Positions 34,458 through 47,200 of a stretch of 64,000 bases of DNA are shown piece after piece. Source of the stretch: Astrocystis sublimbata (taxonomy: Eukaryota > Ascomycota > Sordariomycetes > Xylariales > Xylariaceae); NCBI GenBank assembly GCA_022453515.1, contig JAJNNY010000002.1, forward strand, positions 806,001 through 870,000. The letters are read 5' to 3'. The notes beneath the pieces were generated by a model. That model made no database searches and was not told the DNA's origin. It worked only from the letters and a program-made list of their open reading frames with translations. The position numbers were made by a program, and so were the translations under genes. Each line of letters begins with the position of its first letter. Position 1 is the first letter of the stretch.

Positions 34458-37400
34458 ATGGATCCCTTCGCGGCGCTGGGCATCGCTGCTAATATCATAC
34501 AATTTATCGAATATGGCATCAAATTGACGACCAAGGGCTACGAAGCCTACACATCCGTCCATGGCCAGACAGAGGCGGATCGCGTAATCCAATCGCATAC
34601 CACCAGTCTGCTAGAATTCAGTGAGCAGTTGGATCGTAAGCTCTCAAATACCCACTCACCGTCTGAGGCGGCCGTGGCTTTGCTGGCAAATCAATGTGCT
34701 GCTGAGGCGCGCAAAATGACGAGGATACTCTACGATCTTCAGAGTCTGACCCTCGGAGAGAGAGTCGAGGTAATACTTAATGATCCGAGCTACAAGACCG
34801 ATGTCCAGAAAATCGAAGCTTTGCGCACCAAAATCGCAAACCCCGAGGATGCCACGACTGTCGCGAACATCCTCAGCGAATATCAAAATGCCACTGATGC
34901 AAAACAGATTGAAGTCATTCGTAAGAAGCTTCCCCGTCCTAATAAGAGAAAAAAGACAGCATCTTTGGTAGCTGCCTTGAAGAGCTTGTGGAAACAGAAA
35001 GAGGTGGCGGAACTTCATGAAAACTTGAAAGAATATCGAGCTCAGCTCACAGTGTCTATGGTTGGAGTTATGAAGTACGTTTAGCCTTGCGATAACCTAT
35101 AAGCCTATGCTAACATGTCTAAAAGTGACAAGACCTCAAGTATTACAACACTGCTAGAAACACTTGCTGGATCGAACGCTTTGGTCAGCAGAGAGAATTC
35201 AAAACGTCTTGATGACCTGCAAACTACATTGGCTCAAATCAGAGCTGAACTGGCACTGACATCGAAGCAAAAATGTGTGACCGATGAGAATCAGAGTCAC
35301 GGTCTCCTTGCTAGTCAGCTGCAATTCCTGGTCAATGTTGGAGATAGTGCTATAACGACAGTACTGACAGGTCTTAAGTTTGAGTCAATGTATACCCGAG
35401 AGGCTAGCGTTTCGGCAGCCTATAGTCAAACATTTGAATGGCTATTTGAGAGTGAGTCCAGCTTCTATGACTGGCTGTCAAGCTCGTCTGGATCTTTTTG
35501 GGTATCAGGCAAGCCGGGTTCTGGCAAGTCAACACTGATGAAGTTCGTCACTCGCCACGAAAAGTACCAAACAACGCTGCAACAATGGGCGAAGGGCGAC
35601 TTTCTGATCACCGTCAGCTTTTTCTTCTGGAGCTCTGGCACTCCGATGCAGAAGTCCCTCCAAGGCCTCCTCCAGACCTTGCTCTATCAAATCATGAAAA
35701 CGTGCCCCCTTCTCATTCCTTCTATTGCTCCCGAACGTTGGGCGAATGCATTGAATAGAGCAGTGGAGGAGCCATGGACATGGGAAGAGGCCACAGCAAC
35801 CTTTCATCGGTTCATTCGCCAAACCGAGATCAAATGTTCAACCTGTTTGTTCATTGACGGCCTAGATGAGTTTGACGGGGACCATGCCGAACTTGTCGAG
35901 ATACTCTCCAAAATCCCCGATACTTCCAACGTCAAGGTTTGCTTAGCAAGCAGACCCTATAATGAGTTCACCAATGCCTATGGCCAGTCGCCAGAACGAA
36001 TGATACGTCTCCAGGACCTGACTCGTGGAGACATACGCCTTTATGTGAACGAGAACTTTGAAAAACACACCAACATCTCTCATATAGACATCTATAGTGA
36101 ACAGTACAATGTTCTCGTCGAAGAAATCGTGGACAAGGCCGATGGCGTATTTCTCTGGGTATACCTTGTGGTCCGCTCGTTGAAAGACGGAATGACAAAT
36201 GCGGACACGATCCCAGTACTGCAGCATCGTCTGCGAAAGCTTCCAGCTGATCTCTCAGAGTATTTTCAACACATCCTCAACTCTGTTGATGAAGTGTATT
36301 GGGAAGACACGACGAAGGTGTTCCAGATGCTAATCTCCGCGCAACACCCCCTACCACCTGGCGTGCTCAGTGTACTTGATAGGGGAGATGTAGACAGCTG
36401 CCTGAAGGTCGACATCAAGTGGGCGTCACTGCAAGATTACGAAACCAGTATACGGATCATAGAGCGTAGGCTTAACGCTCGCTGCAAAGGCCTCCTAGAA
36501 ATAAGAGAGACTCCGGGGCACCTGTGGGGAAGCGACACCTATCACGACCGGTACCTCGTCCACTTTCTGCATCGCACGGTCCGTGATTTTCTTCGCAATG
36601 AAGACGTTCTTAACCTGCTGAGGTCAAGATTATCCGGTTCTTTCAACGTCGACCTCACACTGTGCCAAGGTTATCTGTTGCATCTGAAGCAGTTCATCAT
36701 CAGAGACGACCCCGTTGTCTGCCGAAAGCTGTCCTTTACGAAGACTCTGGATGACCTGGTATACTTTTCCCAACGCCACAAAAAGATCTCGAATGAGACC
36801 CCAATTGCGATATTAGACGAGGCCTTGAGAGTCGCCACGGAGATCAAAAAGACGAACCCGAGTTTCAATGAAGAGACCTTCTACTCCTTGGTGGTTCGAC
36901 ACGGCTCTTCGCAGTATTTAGAGCATCGGTTTCAAAATAACCAGACATTGTTTCCAACATCAGACCAAAACAGGCTGTTATTGGAGGCACTTACTCCTGC
37001 GTCGGCTCCAGCTCGAGGTATCAGATATGATTACATGCTGCAACCATCGATGATTCGGGTTCTGCTCGAAAGTGGCGCGCAGCCCAACAACACCGTCAAA
37101 GGCCCATCGGGTGAGACAATTTGGAGCTCGTTCGTGGCTTATATGCACGGTGAAGGAAGTGCGTATGTGACGGATCACCCAGAGGAGTATTGCGAAGCGT
37201 CCGAGCTGATGCTGAAGGCCGGCGCGGAACGGTCGCGGGAGATCCGGAAAGTGTTGATTGGCAGCTTGTTTCCGGTCAAGCATGCACGCCGACTCGAACA
37301 AGTCTTTGTAGAGCTGGATGCAAAAAAGGGTGAGACTAATTCCCCACTTCAAGGCAAATATACGTGATGCTCTATACTGACTCATACACCACATGACAGT

Positions 37401-37689
37401 GAAGCCAGCTTTGTCAAACGCCAACGCCATATCAAACGACCAATCCGTAAGCTCTTTCTCAGGCTATTTCTCGAGGAATAGTTCCCAGACTCGTCCGGCG
37501 ACACAAAAAGAGAAGAGTCTTGACCGTGAGTCCCAATCGAGGAATAGCACCGCGAGCAATAGGAAGGCCCACGCAGAGGGCCAAGTCGTCAATGTACATA
37601 ATGACGCAGATGGCACATCAAAGGCCAAGCATGGAAGACTTGGGCCTCATATTGGCTCGAAACTTCGTCGTTTGCTTCTCAAGGACTGA
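34458..37689 (+). CDS. NACHT-type STAND (NLR-like) protein
   Basis: A fungal signal-transduction ATPase of the kind involved in non-self recognition and heterokaryon incompatibility. Exons 34458..35074, 35126..37329 and 37400..37689 give 1036 residues. The N-terminus MDPFAALGIAANIIQFIEYG is the usual opening of the helical N-terminal domain of fungal STAND proteins. A helical linker runs to about residue 320. The NACHT core has Walker A SGKPGSGKST (about 332-342) and Walker B CLFIDGLDEF (about 445-455), followed by VCLASRP. A HRTVRDFL motif and a helical region with one ankyrin-like unit (IRVLLESGAQPNN) follow. I see no long WD40 or ankyrin array, so the C-terminal sensor is short. The last exon is Ser-rich and ends basic (KLRRLLLKD). 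It stands alone with about 1 kb on each side. Confidence 0.88.
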
Positions 37690-38654
37690 CCTCGCAGAGA
37701 GATGCCGCGGATATGGATCGTCATGATTTCGTACTCAAGAAGGACTTAGCGCCTAAAGTGCACGTGTGTCTTCGAGTTAAGCATGTTAATAGGACAATGA
37801 CTTTTGCATTTCGATACAGCTGGCACCAATTTATTGTATGCTTGAATGGCGAATCAACATCGGCTGACGAGACGAGTGATAGGAGATTGTCGCATGTGCA
37901 GAAGTAACTAAGCCAGCGACGAGCAACAGCTCGTTAATGTTGCTTTTGCTTATACATGGCGTGGTGTATCTACCTAGGTAGGTAGGTATATGTAATTGGA
38001 ACGGGAGCTGGAACTACGTTCACCTAGGGATATTAATTATATCAAAATTAATATACAGTTGACCTTTTTTATTAGAGTAAAGAACGTATCCATATGGTCT
38101 ATCATACGCCATGAATTATAGTATAAGCCATTGATGTCATTTCACACATCTAATTACTTGGAATTTTAGGCTCTTCGATAGCACCGAGAGTAGCAAGGTG
38201 AAATGATAGCGGAACCAACAAGCTGCTTGTTGATCCTATCAATGAATGGGTTTGTTGAGTTGAACTACCCGCTTCCCAACATTGTGACGACCGGTGGAGG
38301 AGCCCATGTCGAGCATGTGCCGGGCCTGTGTAGATCCACCTTCGGATACCCATCAGCACCGAAACCAGGGTCCCGGTTCCCGGATAGCCTATTCGCAGCC
38401 ACAACGCTCCACCCGGTAAACCGACACTTAGAAACATGGTGTTTTGGGAGGGAAACGTCATACTGATGCAGCCACCTGCAACAAGGTGCTGCTAGCAACG
38501 GACCAAGAGGTATGTATGTATATAATAAGATGCCCAGACGTATCAATGAGATGTGGCGTGATCAACAGCACTCTCAAACCCCCAATACTCCAATTTGCGA
38601 CCCTCCTGCTCGTCTGCTCCCTTGAAGTTGCTGCTTGCGCCAACCAGATTCGAG
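37690..38654. other. Intergenic with TACCTAGGTAGGTA palindrome
   Basis: About 1 kb with no gene. It contains the palindromic element at 37971-37990 and an AT-rich stretch at 38025-38120. Confidence 0.5.
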
Positions 38655-39192
38655 ATGGCGGCCGAAGACCCCAAGTATGACCGCAGGTACGTACCTTTGA
38701 TTGAACCATCATCCACGTTGTTTCACCGTGACAGATTCGTCCACATTCATTGGTTTTTGCCCTTTCAAGCCATCAAGCATGCGACACTGACCGACCCAAC
38801 AACGCAGCCGTCCTCTCCCCTCGCTCGAGGTCGTCTTCCAAAACAAGATTGGCAATGCGCCCGGCAAGACGATCCTCGGCATGGTGGTGACGTTCCCGCC
38901 CAACGCGTCGACGCCGCCCCACCGGCACGGCGGCACGTCGGTGACGGCGTACGTGCTCGAGGGCACGCTGCTGAACAAGATGAACGACGAGGCGGCGCAG
39001 GTGATCGCGGCGGGGGGCACGTGGTACGAGGCGCCGGGGTGCCACCACAAGATCAGCGACAATCACAGCAAGACGGAGCAGGCCAAGCTACTGGCTACTT
39101 TCATCATCGATACGCAGGTGCTGGAGGAGCAGGGGATGGGCGCGTTGCTGCAGGTCGACGACGAGTATAAGGATGTCAAGCTGGGTGGGTGA
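38655..39192 (+). CDS. Small cupin-domain protein
   Basis: A single-domain cupin of 138 residues. Exons are 38655..38686 and 38808..39192. The 32-base first exon gives MAAEDPKYDRS and the second gives LPSLEVVFQNKIGNAPGKTI. Cupin motif 1 is recognisable as FPPNASTPPHRHGGTSVTAY followed by VLEGTLLNKM (two His plus later Glu as metal ligands). Motif 2 is GGTWYEAPGCHHKISDN. The substrate is unknown, since small fungal cupins of this kind range from storage-like proteins to isomerases. Exon 2 has almost only G or C at third codon positions from about 38880 to 39070, unlike any neighbour. It is not obviously linked to flanking genes. Confidence 0.85.
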
Positions 39193-40692
39193 GCAAGTGA
39201 GTGATAAAGGGCGGCGGCAGCATTCAAAATTCACACACACATATCAATCAACTAAGACGGTGGCATCAACTACTACGAGACTACTATGCATATTACTTGG
39301 GGAAGTGACTGAGCCTGAGACTGAGATCGTGGCAATTTCATGTTTTGATCTTAGCAGCTTTTTAGTACCTCCAGCGGAATCGGGGTCCCCATGCTGAAAG
39401 CGGCAGGACTTAGCCCTTTCGGGTCCATTAAGATAAAATTGCCATTTTACGATGCGGATTCCTTCGACAATTAGCATGGCAAACCCCGTCGAGCCCGTCT
39501 TGGATGTGGGGATACGCCGACGCCGACCCCACCTAAGAGAGGTAGGTGTACCTAGGGGTATCTACTTGCAGCCCTGGCCGCTGGCGTGCCTGTGCCTGGC
39601 AGGCGAGGCAGGATGTCTTGCACTGAGTGAGAGTGGTCTACTCGTAGGTAGAGCGGCACCTTAGAGGTACTTACTACTAGGTACCTTGGTACATGTACAT
39701 CAAGCTGTTTGGAGAAGCGCCATACACAGGAGCTTTAGGCCATCAGGGATACACGCTTCCTTTGCTTAGTTAGTTGCTCGCTCATGGCGGTCGTGTAAAG
39801 TGGCGGCCGTCAACAGGGTCATCAACATCAACAACTTTTAACGATGAAATTGGACACTGGACAGACGGGACAGTCGTCGACCCCCCCGGGCCCCCGTCAT
39901 GCACATCCCTGTCAGCCCGCCCAGCCATCCAGCCATCCAGCCCCTACGTGCGTGTGTTTACTTCCAACCTTAGCTAGCAGTACTACCTGCATGTACGTAT
40001 GTAATGTATGTAACTCCGCCCGCAGTACAGGTTATCCCGCCTCGCCTCGCTTTTCTCGTCACGGCAACTTTAATCCATCCAGCCTTTGCAAACCTCCAGG
40101 TCCTGTCAGCACACCTCACCACAACACCTCAATGCAGGCCTCCGTTACAGTTCCTCAATACATAGTTCGAACTCCTCTTGCTGCTCCCGTGATATACCGC
40201 CCGTTGCATTGCATTTAGTCTAGTCCCAGTCTACTCGTACTTCACACTCTTTTGTACTATTTCCTAGCTTCGATTGCTGCTGCTGCTGCCCCGGGCAACC
40301 AGGCATCCAGGACAGCCAGCCAACCCGCTCTACACTATTGTTGCACTCTGCATCCTTCGATCCTGCTCGACCTGCGCTCGTGTCACAGACACCGCCGAGG
40401 CCATTGTTTGCCGCCTGCAGCCTTTCTTTGGAGTCGCCCAGTCGGTTGCACCAGTCACTCTCGCTCTTCAAATTCATAACCAGCATCTGCCAGCATCTGC
40501 GTCGGGAACTAGTCGTGACGGTGACACCAGTGTTGGTAGGCCCCATCCCCATCTCTCTCTTCCCACTCTGAACAAAGCGGCGCCTCCTGCCCACCTCAAC
40601 CAGCAGTAGAAGAAGAGCACTGTAGCTGACCAGAATGCTACAACAGTATCCGCCGATTGACACCAGTGCTCTCGCCTGCTCGGAACGGCGCT
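39193..40692. other. Intergenic and leader of She3-like gene
   Basis: 1.5 kb without a called gene. It has GTAGGTGTACCTAGGGGTA-type elements near 39542-39680 and a CT-rich stretch from about 40020 to 40640 that looks like a long 5' leader. It may hide a tiny first coding exon of the downstream gene. Confidence 0.45.
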
Positions 40693-41856
40693 ATGAGATT
40701 CCTACGCTCAAGCGGCGCAACCAATGATTCCACCAGCGCCTGCCCCCCTGCCTCTACCATACGGACTGTTCCGAGCTTCGACGCCTCTTCAGACACCTCC
40801 GAGGAGCCCCGGTCCGCCCGCAACAGTGGCTTCGCCAGCTCCGTGAACAGCACCATCAGCGGCGCTTCCTACATCTCCCAACCAGCCTCGAGCCTGTCCC
40901 CGCACATATCAAGTCCTGTGTCTTCCAGCCCTGTCGCAGCCAGATTCAACAACGTCGCCTCCCAGATGTCACCCGGCGACGAAACCCCAAGGGGCAGGAA
41001 GAAAAACGGAACAGACACTTCGTCCTCGCTCCAAGTGCCAGATACCTCAACAAACGACGAACACCATTCCTCTGGTCGCGATGCGTCGCCATCGTGGGAC
41101 AGCACCATCGGCAAGGCCGGGCTTGGAAAGACAGGCCGCGTGATCAACAAGTTGGTATCCGACAACGAAGCCCTGAAGCGTGATCTGAAGATCGAGCGAT
41201 TAAAAGCCGAGGAATCGAAGCAAGCCGCCAGACTGGTCGAAGACAAGATGGAGCGAATGATAACAGAGTATGAATCGCGCCTGTTGGAAGCTAGCGTCAC
41301 AAAGACCCTCTTGAGCAGGAAGGAACGCCAAGTGGAACATCTGCAAGGCGCCGTCGAGTTGGAGAAGAAACGTACAGCGGATGCCCAAGAAAAGGAGCGG
41401 ACCTGGAGGGAAGAAATGGAGAGCACTCGCCGCGACACCAAAGTCCAGGTCGAAGACGCTCACACCCAGGCCGCGCTGATGAAAGGCCGTTATGACGCCA
41501 TCGCGTCGCATTGGAAAGACCAGGGCGAGGAGGTTCGGCGTGCTGTTGCATCAATGAACGGACGCATCAAAGAACTGGTCGACGAGAGACTGAAGGACGA
41601 TGAAAAGATCAACGTTCTACGGGATCTATGCGATCAGCAAGATGTCAATATCCGACATCTCAGGGGACAACGAGACGATATCAGCAACAAGTTCGAGGCC
41701 TACAAGCACGAACAAGAAGACGCACTACGAGACATCAAGGAGAACGCGCGCAAGAGGGAAGACGAGCAGCTGAGGACAATACAGGAGACAAAACAGGTAT
41801 TGGGCCAACTGAGGTGGGCGTTGAATGTGAAGCAAAACGTGAAGGGGGCCGAGTAG
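40693..41856 (+). CDS. She3-like (SWI5-dependent HO expression protein 3 family) coiled-coil protein
   Basis: Filamentous-fungal relatives of yeast She3, the adaptor linking mRNA-bound She2 to myosin; the role outside yeast is not settled. From the first ATG in frame (40693) it has 387 residues. The N-terminal 130 residues are Ser/Thr/Pro-rich and disordered. A conserved block WDSTIGKAGLGKTGRVINKL then leads into a long uninterrupted coiled coil of about 230 residues (SDNEALKRDLKIERLKAEES, TLLSRKERQVEHLQGAVELE). The frame is open a little further upstream and reads VLSPARNG before the ATG, which resembles family N-termini. A short upstream coding exon ending at a CACCAG acceptor (about 40665) is therefore possible. 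I could not place it. Confidence 0.75.
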   Translation: MRFLRSSGATNDSTSACPPASTIRTVPSFDASSDTSEEPRSARNSGFASSVNSTISGASYISQPASSLSPHISSPVSSSPVAARFNNVASQMSPGDETPRGRKKNGTDTSSSLQVPDTSTNDEHHSSGRDASPSWDSTIGKAGLGKTGRVINKLVSDNEALKRDLKIERLKAEESKQAARLVEDKMERMITEYESRLLEASVTKTLLSRKERQVEHLQGAVELEKKRTADAQEKERTWREEMESTRRDTKVQVEDAHTQAALMKGRYDAIASHWKDQGEEVRRAVASMNGRIKELVDERLKDDEKINVLRDLCDQQDVNIRHLRGQRDDISNKFEAYKHEQEDALRDIKENARKREDEQLRTIQETKQVLGQLRWALNVKQNVKGAE

Positions 41857-44293
41857 CGCGACCACCTCGCCAACGCACATAATCTCATAACGTCCCACTG
41901 CTGGCGGGCCTATGCGGTCATCGCCCTTGGGCTTCTTGGCCTCGACTCGCCCCTGACGATTCGATACCTCTCAAATTACTCACCACGACGCCTCGAAAAC
42001 ACTCTATACACTATACATTCAATCTTGGGACACAATTTGATCTATTTGGACTGCATGGCGTGGCCGGATAGAGTGGCTTGGCGACTTCAGATCCCTCATC
42101 AGCCTGGATATTAATGGCACGGGACATTCGGTACGGCGAAAGGCGTTAAAAGGGATGTATGAACCTAATGACATTTCCATTCGAAAGTATGCCCTTCGCG
42201 CGCCTGTTCAGGCTCTGCGTCATGAATTGGCGGCTCATGGCTCGAAGAATTCGGCTGGGCAATTGGTGCAGAACTGGGTAAAATCTATCTACATGATCAA
42301 ATTGCGCGAACAAGAACCACTTGTCCATTCAACGATGCATTCTTTTTCCCCTGGTCATTGTTGCATATACCCATTTACTCAGACCTTTAAGTAGAGCAAT
42401 ACATGATTTATTATTCTTATTGATTTCCATTCATACGTCATATCGGGCTTATCTTTGTGTGGCAGCAGCAACACGCGCCTACGATTTTCAGATTAGGTAC
42501 CTAGTCAGAGGTAGGTAGGTACCTCTCAAAGTCTCCCCCTAACTGCTCAGGTGGTAGACGATTCTGGGAAAGAACTCCAACACAACCCTCATAGCTGTGG
42601 TTTCTGCTACTTTATGCGAGTCACCTTTTTGAATGAAGTTCAATGACGCCGCGGCCGGGGCACGGTCAGCCTGGATATCACTGAATCATACGCTCAGTAG
42701 GAAACACTTCACCTGAGGTAGTCGCTCACACTGAATAAATTTAAATACCCTGATCATCCCTCCTGGAGGTATGTGCATCTATCCTCTCCTTCCTGCTTCA
42801 CCTCCATTATATCCCTCATGGCGCTTTCCATTTCATCATCATAATCGTGGAGCAGTTTTTAGACTACCTCTTGAACAACTTCATCAAGAACCTGGAGAAA
42901 CTCACAGGCACATCGTCTGGCTCAACTGTGAGCCTTGGTTAATACTGCTGTATGCAGTGCCCGATATTTACCTAGACGGTCTAGGGACCGCCAGTGGTAC
43001 TGGAAACTGATTCAGGCCTCGCTTTGACCTTTTGAAAGACATTCCGCCGATATGGTATTGTAATCAAACAGGCTTCTACGTGGCAGTTTCAGGTGGTTCG
43101 CTATAAATACAAACCAACATGAGGGAATGTTGTGTTTGGCATAGGTAGCTGTCGAACGCCTTTGTTGCTTTTTTTGCTAGTCGGGCACATACTGAATGAC
43201 TATCTACTTAATGTCTAATGTCTAGGTAGGTTTAGGAACAGAAAAATGTAACAACATGCAGTTGCAAATCCATCCTGGTTGAATTAACAGCATCCTACAG
43301 CTCCTCAGCATACCTTCCTTAACTTGGGTAAGTTTGGCAAACAATCCGTGGATGTGAGCAACTCTGTCAACTTTAGGGCGGATGTTTGCTAGGCACAACT
43401 CCGCAACTGCCTTCAGAACTCTACCCTATCGCGCATCTGAATACCTAGGTAATTATAACTGAGCTCCGTTAACACCATGCTGCTACAAGCTTTGCGGCAG
43501 TGTATTAGTAACACGGGCAGGTGCTTGTAGATAGTCTCTAATGCAGTCTCACTGCCTTTCAGTGTTGCGCAACCTCCTCATGTCTAGTACCCGTGACATG
43601 CGGCATTCTCTAAGGTTGGAGTATATGGATCGGTGACTGTTGCCTGATGCGGGATATTGCAGTGGGAAATAAGGAAAGAGTGAATGAAGTAAGAGTTCTG
43701 TCGCCTTTGGATGCCTTTGGGTGCCTTTGGGTGCCTCCAGCTGCCGACAAAGTGCACCTGCCTATGTGTACCTAGGTAGGTACTCAAGTAGGTAGAGAGG
43801 TACACCTTCCTGCTTGCTTCACCTACCTACCTACATATTTCGTACCTAAGGCAAGCACCACCTGCTATCTAACATACTCCGAGGTAAGTAAGTACCTACA
43901 TGTAGGAAGGTACCTAAGTCTGTTCAGCTTGCCAGCAGGTGGGCTCCGGCCTTCCTTTCGTTTGCCACCCACCCACCCACCCACTCAATTGTTATACAAC
44001 CCGGGCTCTCCTCTCACCAATTCTCAGGCCTAGCCACAGAACTTTACCTCCTCGATCATAATCTCTCTGCTTAGAGACCAACTCCGTTTTTTTCTCGCTT
44101 AGTCCTTGCAGGCCCTCCCTGTCTGGCAGATTCTTTGCGCGTTGAGCTCGCACGCTTCTCGGCCACCGGCTGCCAATATCTGAAATCCTTCTTCGCCTCT
44201 CGAGTATGTTGTGATGAATTACCATATATTCCTCAAATCCTAATCATAGATCCTAAGCTGACGTGGAATCATAGTCACATTCCAGTTTCCATC
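41857..44293. other. Intergenic, 2.4 kb
   Basis: No supported gene. It contains palindromic AGGTACCTA/TACCTAGGTAGGTAC elements (42495-42522, 43769-43783, 43824-43835) and short GGGTGCCTTT and CCACCCAC runs. Open frames of 60-79 codons have no domain or splice support. Confidence 0.5.
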
Positions 44294-47200
44294 ATGTCAC
44301 AACTACCTGTGACCTCCCATACTCTTGAGCGTCGCGTTCCTGAGTGGAACGCAGGCACGACATCATCTGATAACAAATTTCCAGGCAATGCAGTGCCACA
44401 TGATAACGAACAGTCGATCAAGTTTATCCTGAGCTTCAACTGGGTGCTTTTGGCGGAAGGGGTTGCGTCCTTCTACGAGTCATTGTACCAGTGTGACAAG
44501 GTGATCTATTTCCATTGGAAGTCTATATACTTGTTGTTAACAGCGGGAGATACAGAACTTGGAACTTCAATACGACCCTGTCAATTATTGCTTCCGGGTC
44601 AAATGCTTGTCCGGTGACGAAGTCAGCATAGTCACCTTGGTGAAGCAAATCTTGGACGAGTTGACCAAGAAAGAAACCCAGAAAGGACTGGTAAGCACTC
44701 GGCAATGATGAGCCTACGTAAATGAAATCATGTAACAAGTTTGAAGGACACAAGCACAAAGATAGCCAGTTTCAAGCGATGGCAGACGCAAATTTCCCAG
44801 ACACCTCAAAAGATCGTGATTCCGGAGAAATATTCGTATCCCCGAGATGTTGCTCTGTGCAGCATCTGCGCTACTTGGTGCGTGGCAGACGACTTGTTCA
44901 GCAAGGGAGTCACAGCCAGCAAACTACTCCCAGAGAGCGCACTTTCGAAGCTGCAAGAGTTGACCAATACTGTACTGGTCACTAGCTCCGATAGAAAAAC
45001 AGTTTATATTGGAGCGCCCGGGACTGAACCAGTTGCAAAAATCAAGCAGAAGCTTGATACACTTGCCAACTTCTTTGTAAGTTTCGACCCCATTCAGTTA
45101 CCTAGTAACTTATCCAAGATCCATCGACCAACCACATGTTTAGGCGCTAGCATCGAAAAATACAACTCAAGTCGTCGGAATCTTTCTCTACAACGAAGGC
45201 GACAAAGCTGCCGTTGGGGAATACAGACGCGTCGCAGATGGCAACGATAGACTTCTGAGAACTTACATCTTGGATCGTTTCGATTGGCCTCACACGAGCC
45301 ATCGCTACCCTACGATATTCCAAAGAAGTGTGTTGGTGAGACTCAACCCAAACAACGAACCATGGCAGGACGGTCGATCCTTATCCAGCACGGTTCAACC
45401 AATTGTGAAAAACGGGAGCGAAACAGAGAAATTCGGCGCTTTTACGCAAGAGAACTGGAACTACCCTGCTAAAGATTCTGTTCTGGCCCCAGAGTCGGAT
45501 ATCTCTTTGAAACCATTGGGTTTGGTGACGCAGCCGTCCATGTTTACGCCAGAGATCGAATCATGGGTGTCCAGCATCTCGTCTTTGCAAAACGAAGACC
45601 TTGCATCTAATATAGTACATGAAAATGTTGAAGTAGGCGACACCGATAGCCAGCAACCCGGAGTTGAGCTCACTGCGATATTGCCCGCTAACAACCAAAT
45701 GCGGTCCCTTCACGAAGGTTCTCGGGCAAGCACCAGCGAGGATCGCCCCGAGAACGGTGATTTCACACCGTCCGTACAACAGGAACCTACGGCCCACGAG
45801 AGAATGAGCCGACATGAGGACATTTCCAAACCCAATGTGCCCTTAGCAAATGGAAGTCAGGAACATCAAAATAGTCCGCGAAAATTACCAGCTAACGGCT
45901 GCCTTCCACTCACGGACAACATGCACTGCCTTCCTAATGAGAATGACCCTTTCCAGCATCTCATTGGAGAATTTCGGCGAATCGCTGGTCGGCCAGTACG
46001 TGGAATCGGGGGAGATCCTATCGACGAGCCCAACATGAACGCTGCACTATCAGCATGCGACATTGCAGGAGAGCCTCAAATTACCAATCGACGCGAAAAA
46101 GACACACGGTCTTATCATCTGACCATGAGACAGAAAGCTGGTGCGCCCCGAAACGTGGATTTTGTTTTCCCCGAATTCGATCCAGAAATGATGCCATCCA
46201 TCAATGAGTCTTTGACAAAGCTAATGGCCCCTCTCAGAATGTGGGCAGGCATGATAGATCTCGAGATAGAGTTAGGGCGTTTTTACTTTTTGAACGTCCA
46301 AGCTTCACGCATCCAGCAACCAGGAGACATCGACGATGACAAACACTACAAGATCCGCGACATTCAGAATGAACTCAACAAGAGACATACAGCCGACGAC
46401 AAGCTTTGTTTCACCAGGATCCTGTCGAGTCTAGGTGCCGATGCCAACTATATCGCTCGTATTAGCGATCATGATGGGAATCAGATGTGGAGGCGGCCAA
46501 CGGATGGACGAACATCTACTTACGAATTCACTTGCCGAGCTGGGGCAGTGGGCGGCACCGAATTTCATTTCGTGGTTGAAATAAATGCGAAAACTTTCAC
46601 CAGCAGAGTCAAGGAGTTCAAGCCCATCCAAAACAGCTTCGCCGTGTCCTGTACCAAGCATGTCTGGGACTTCCGACTTGTGCTCTCAAAATCACCAAAC
46701 ATTATTGATGTTTGTGAGCAATTCGCTCGGGATCTTGTGGGCTCATTGCAAGTCAGGTATGCCCAAACCGAAACCAGGACATCTTAACTTCTTTCATCTG
46801 ACCGTCTACGCAGACCGAATAACGATCTAATACCTGAACTAGAAGTATCGTATGATAAGGGATGCGGCATTCAGATTCTAGCAGTTCGCACGCGCAATAA
46901 GGCCTGCTGTGTCAGTGAAAGAAACATCAAGGTTCGCAAGTCAACCCAGGCTCATCCCACTACGGAAGTCCAGAGACTATACGTCAGCGAAATCTGGGAA
47001 ATGGACCGCCTAGACATTATTGACGACGAACGACGCGTCCAGCTCAAGTTCGCGAGGTTTAAGCAGGACGATGAACACCCTTCCATGCCATCTATGTGGT
47101 ACGAGGCTACCTTGAAGTCTGATACTTTGACTAAGGCGTTCGAGCAGAACCAATCTCTGGAACTTGGCGATGAAGTCGAGTGGACATCAGAGAACCTCCT

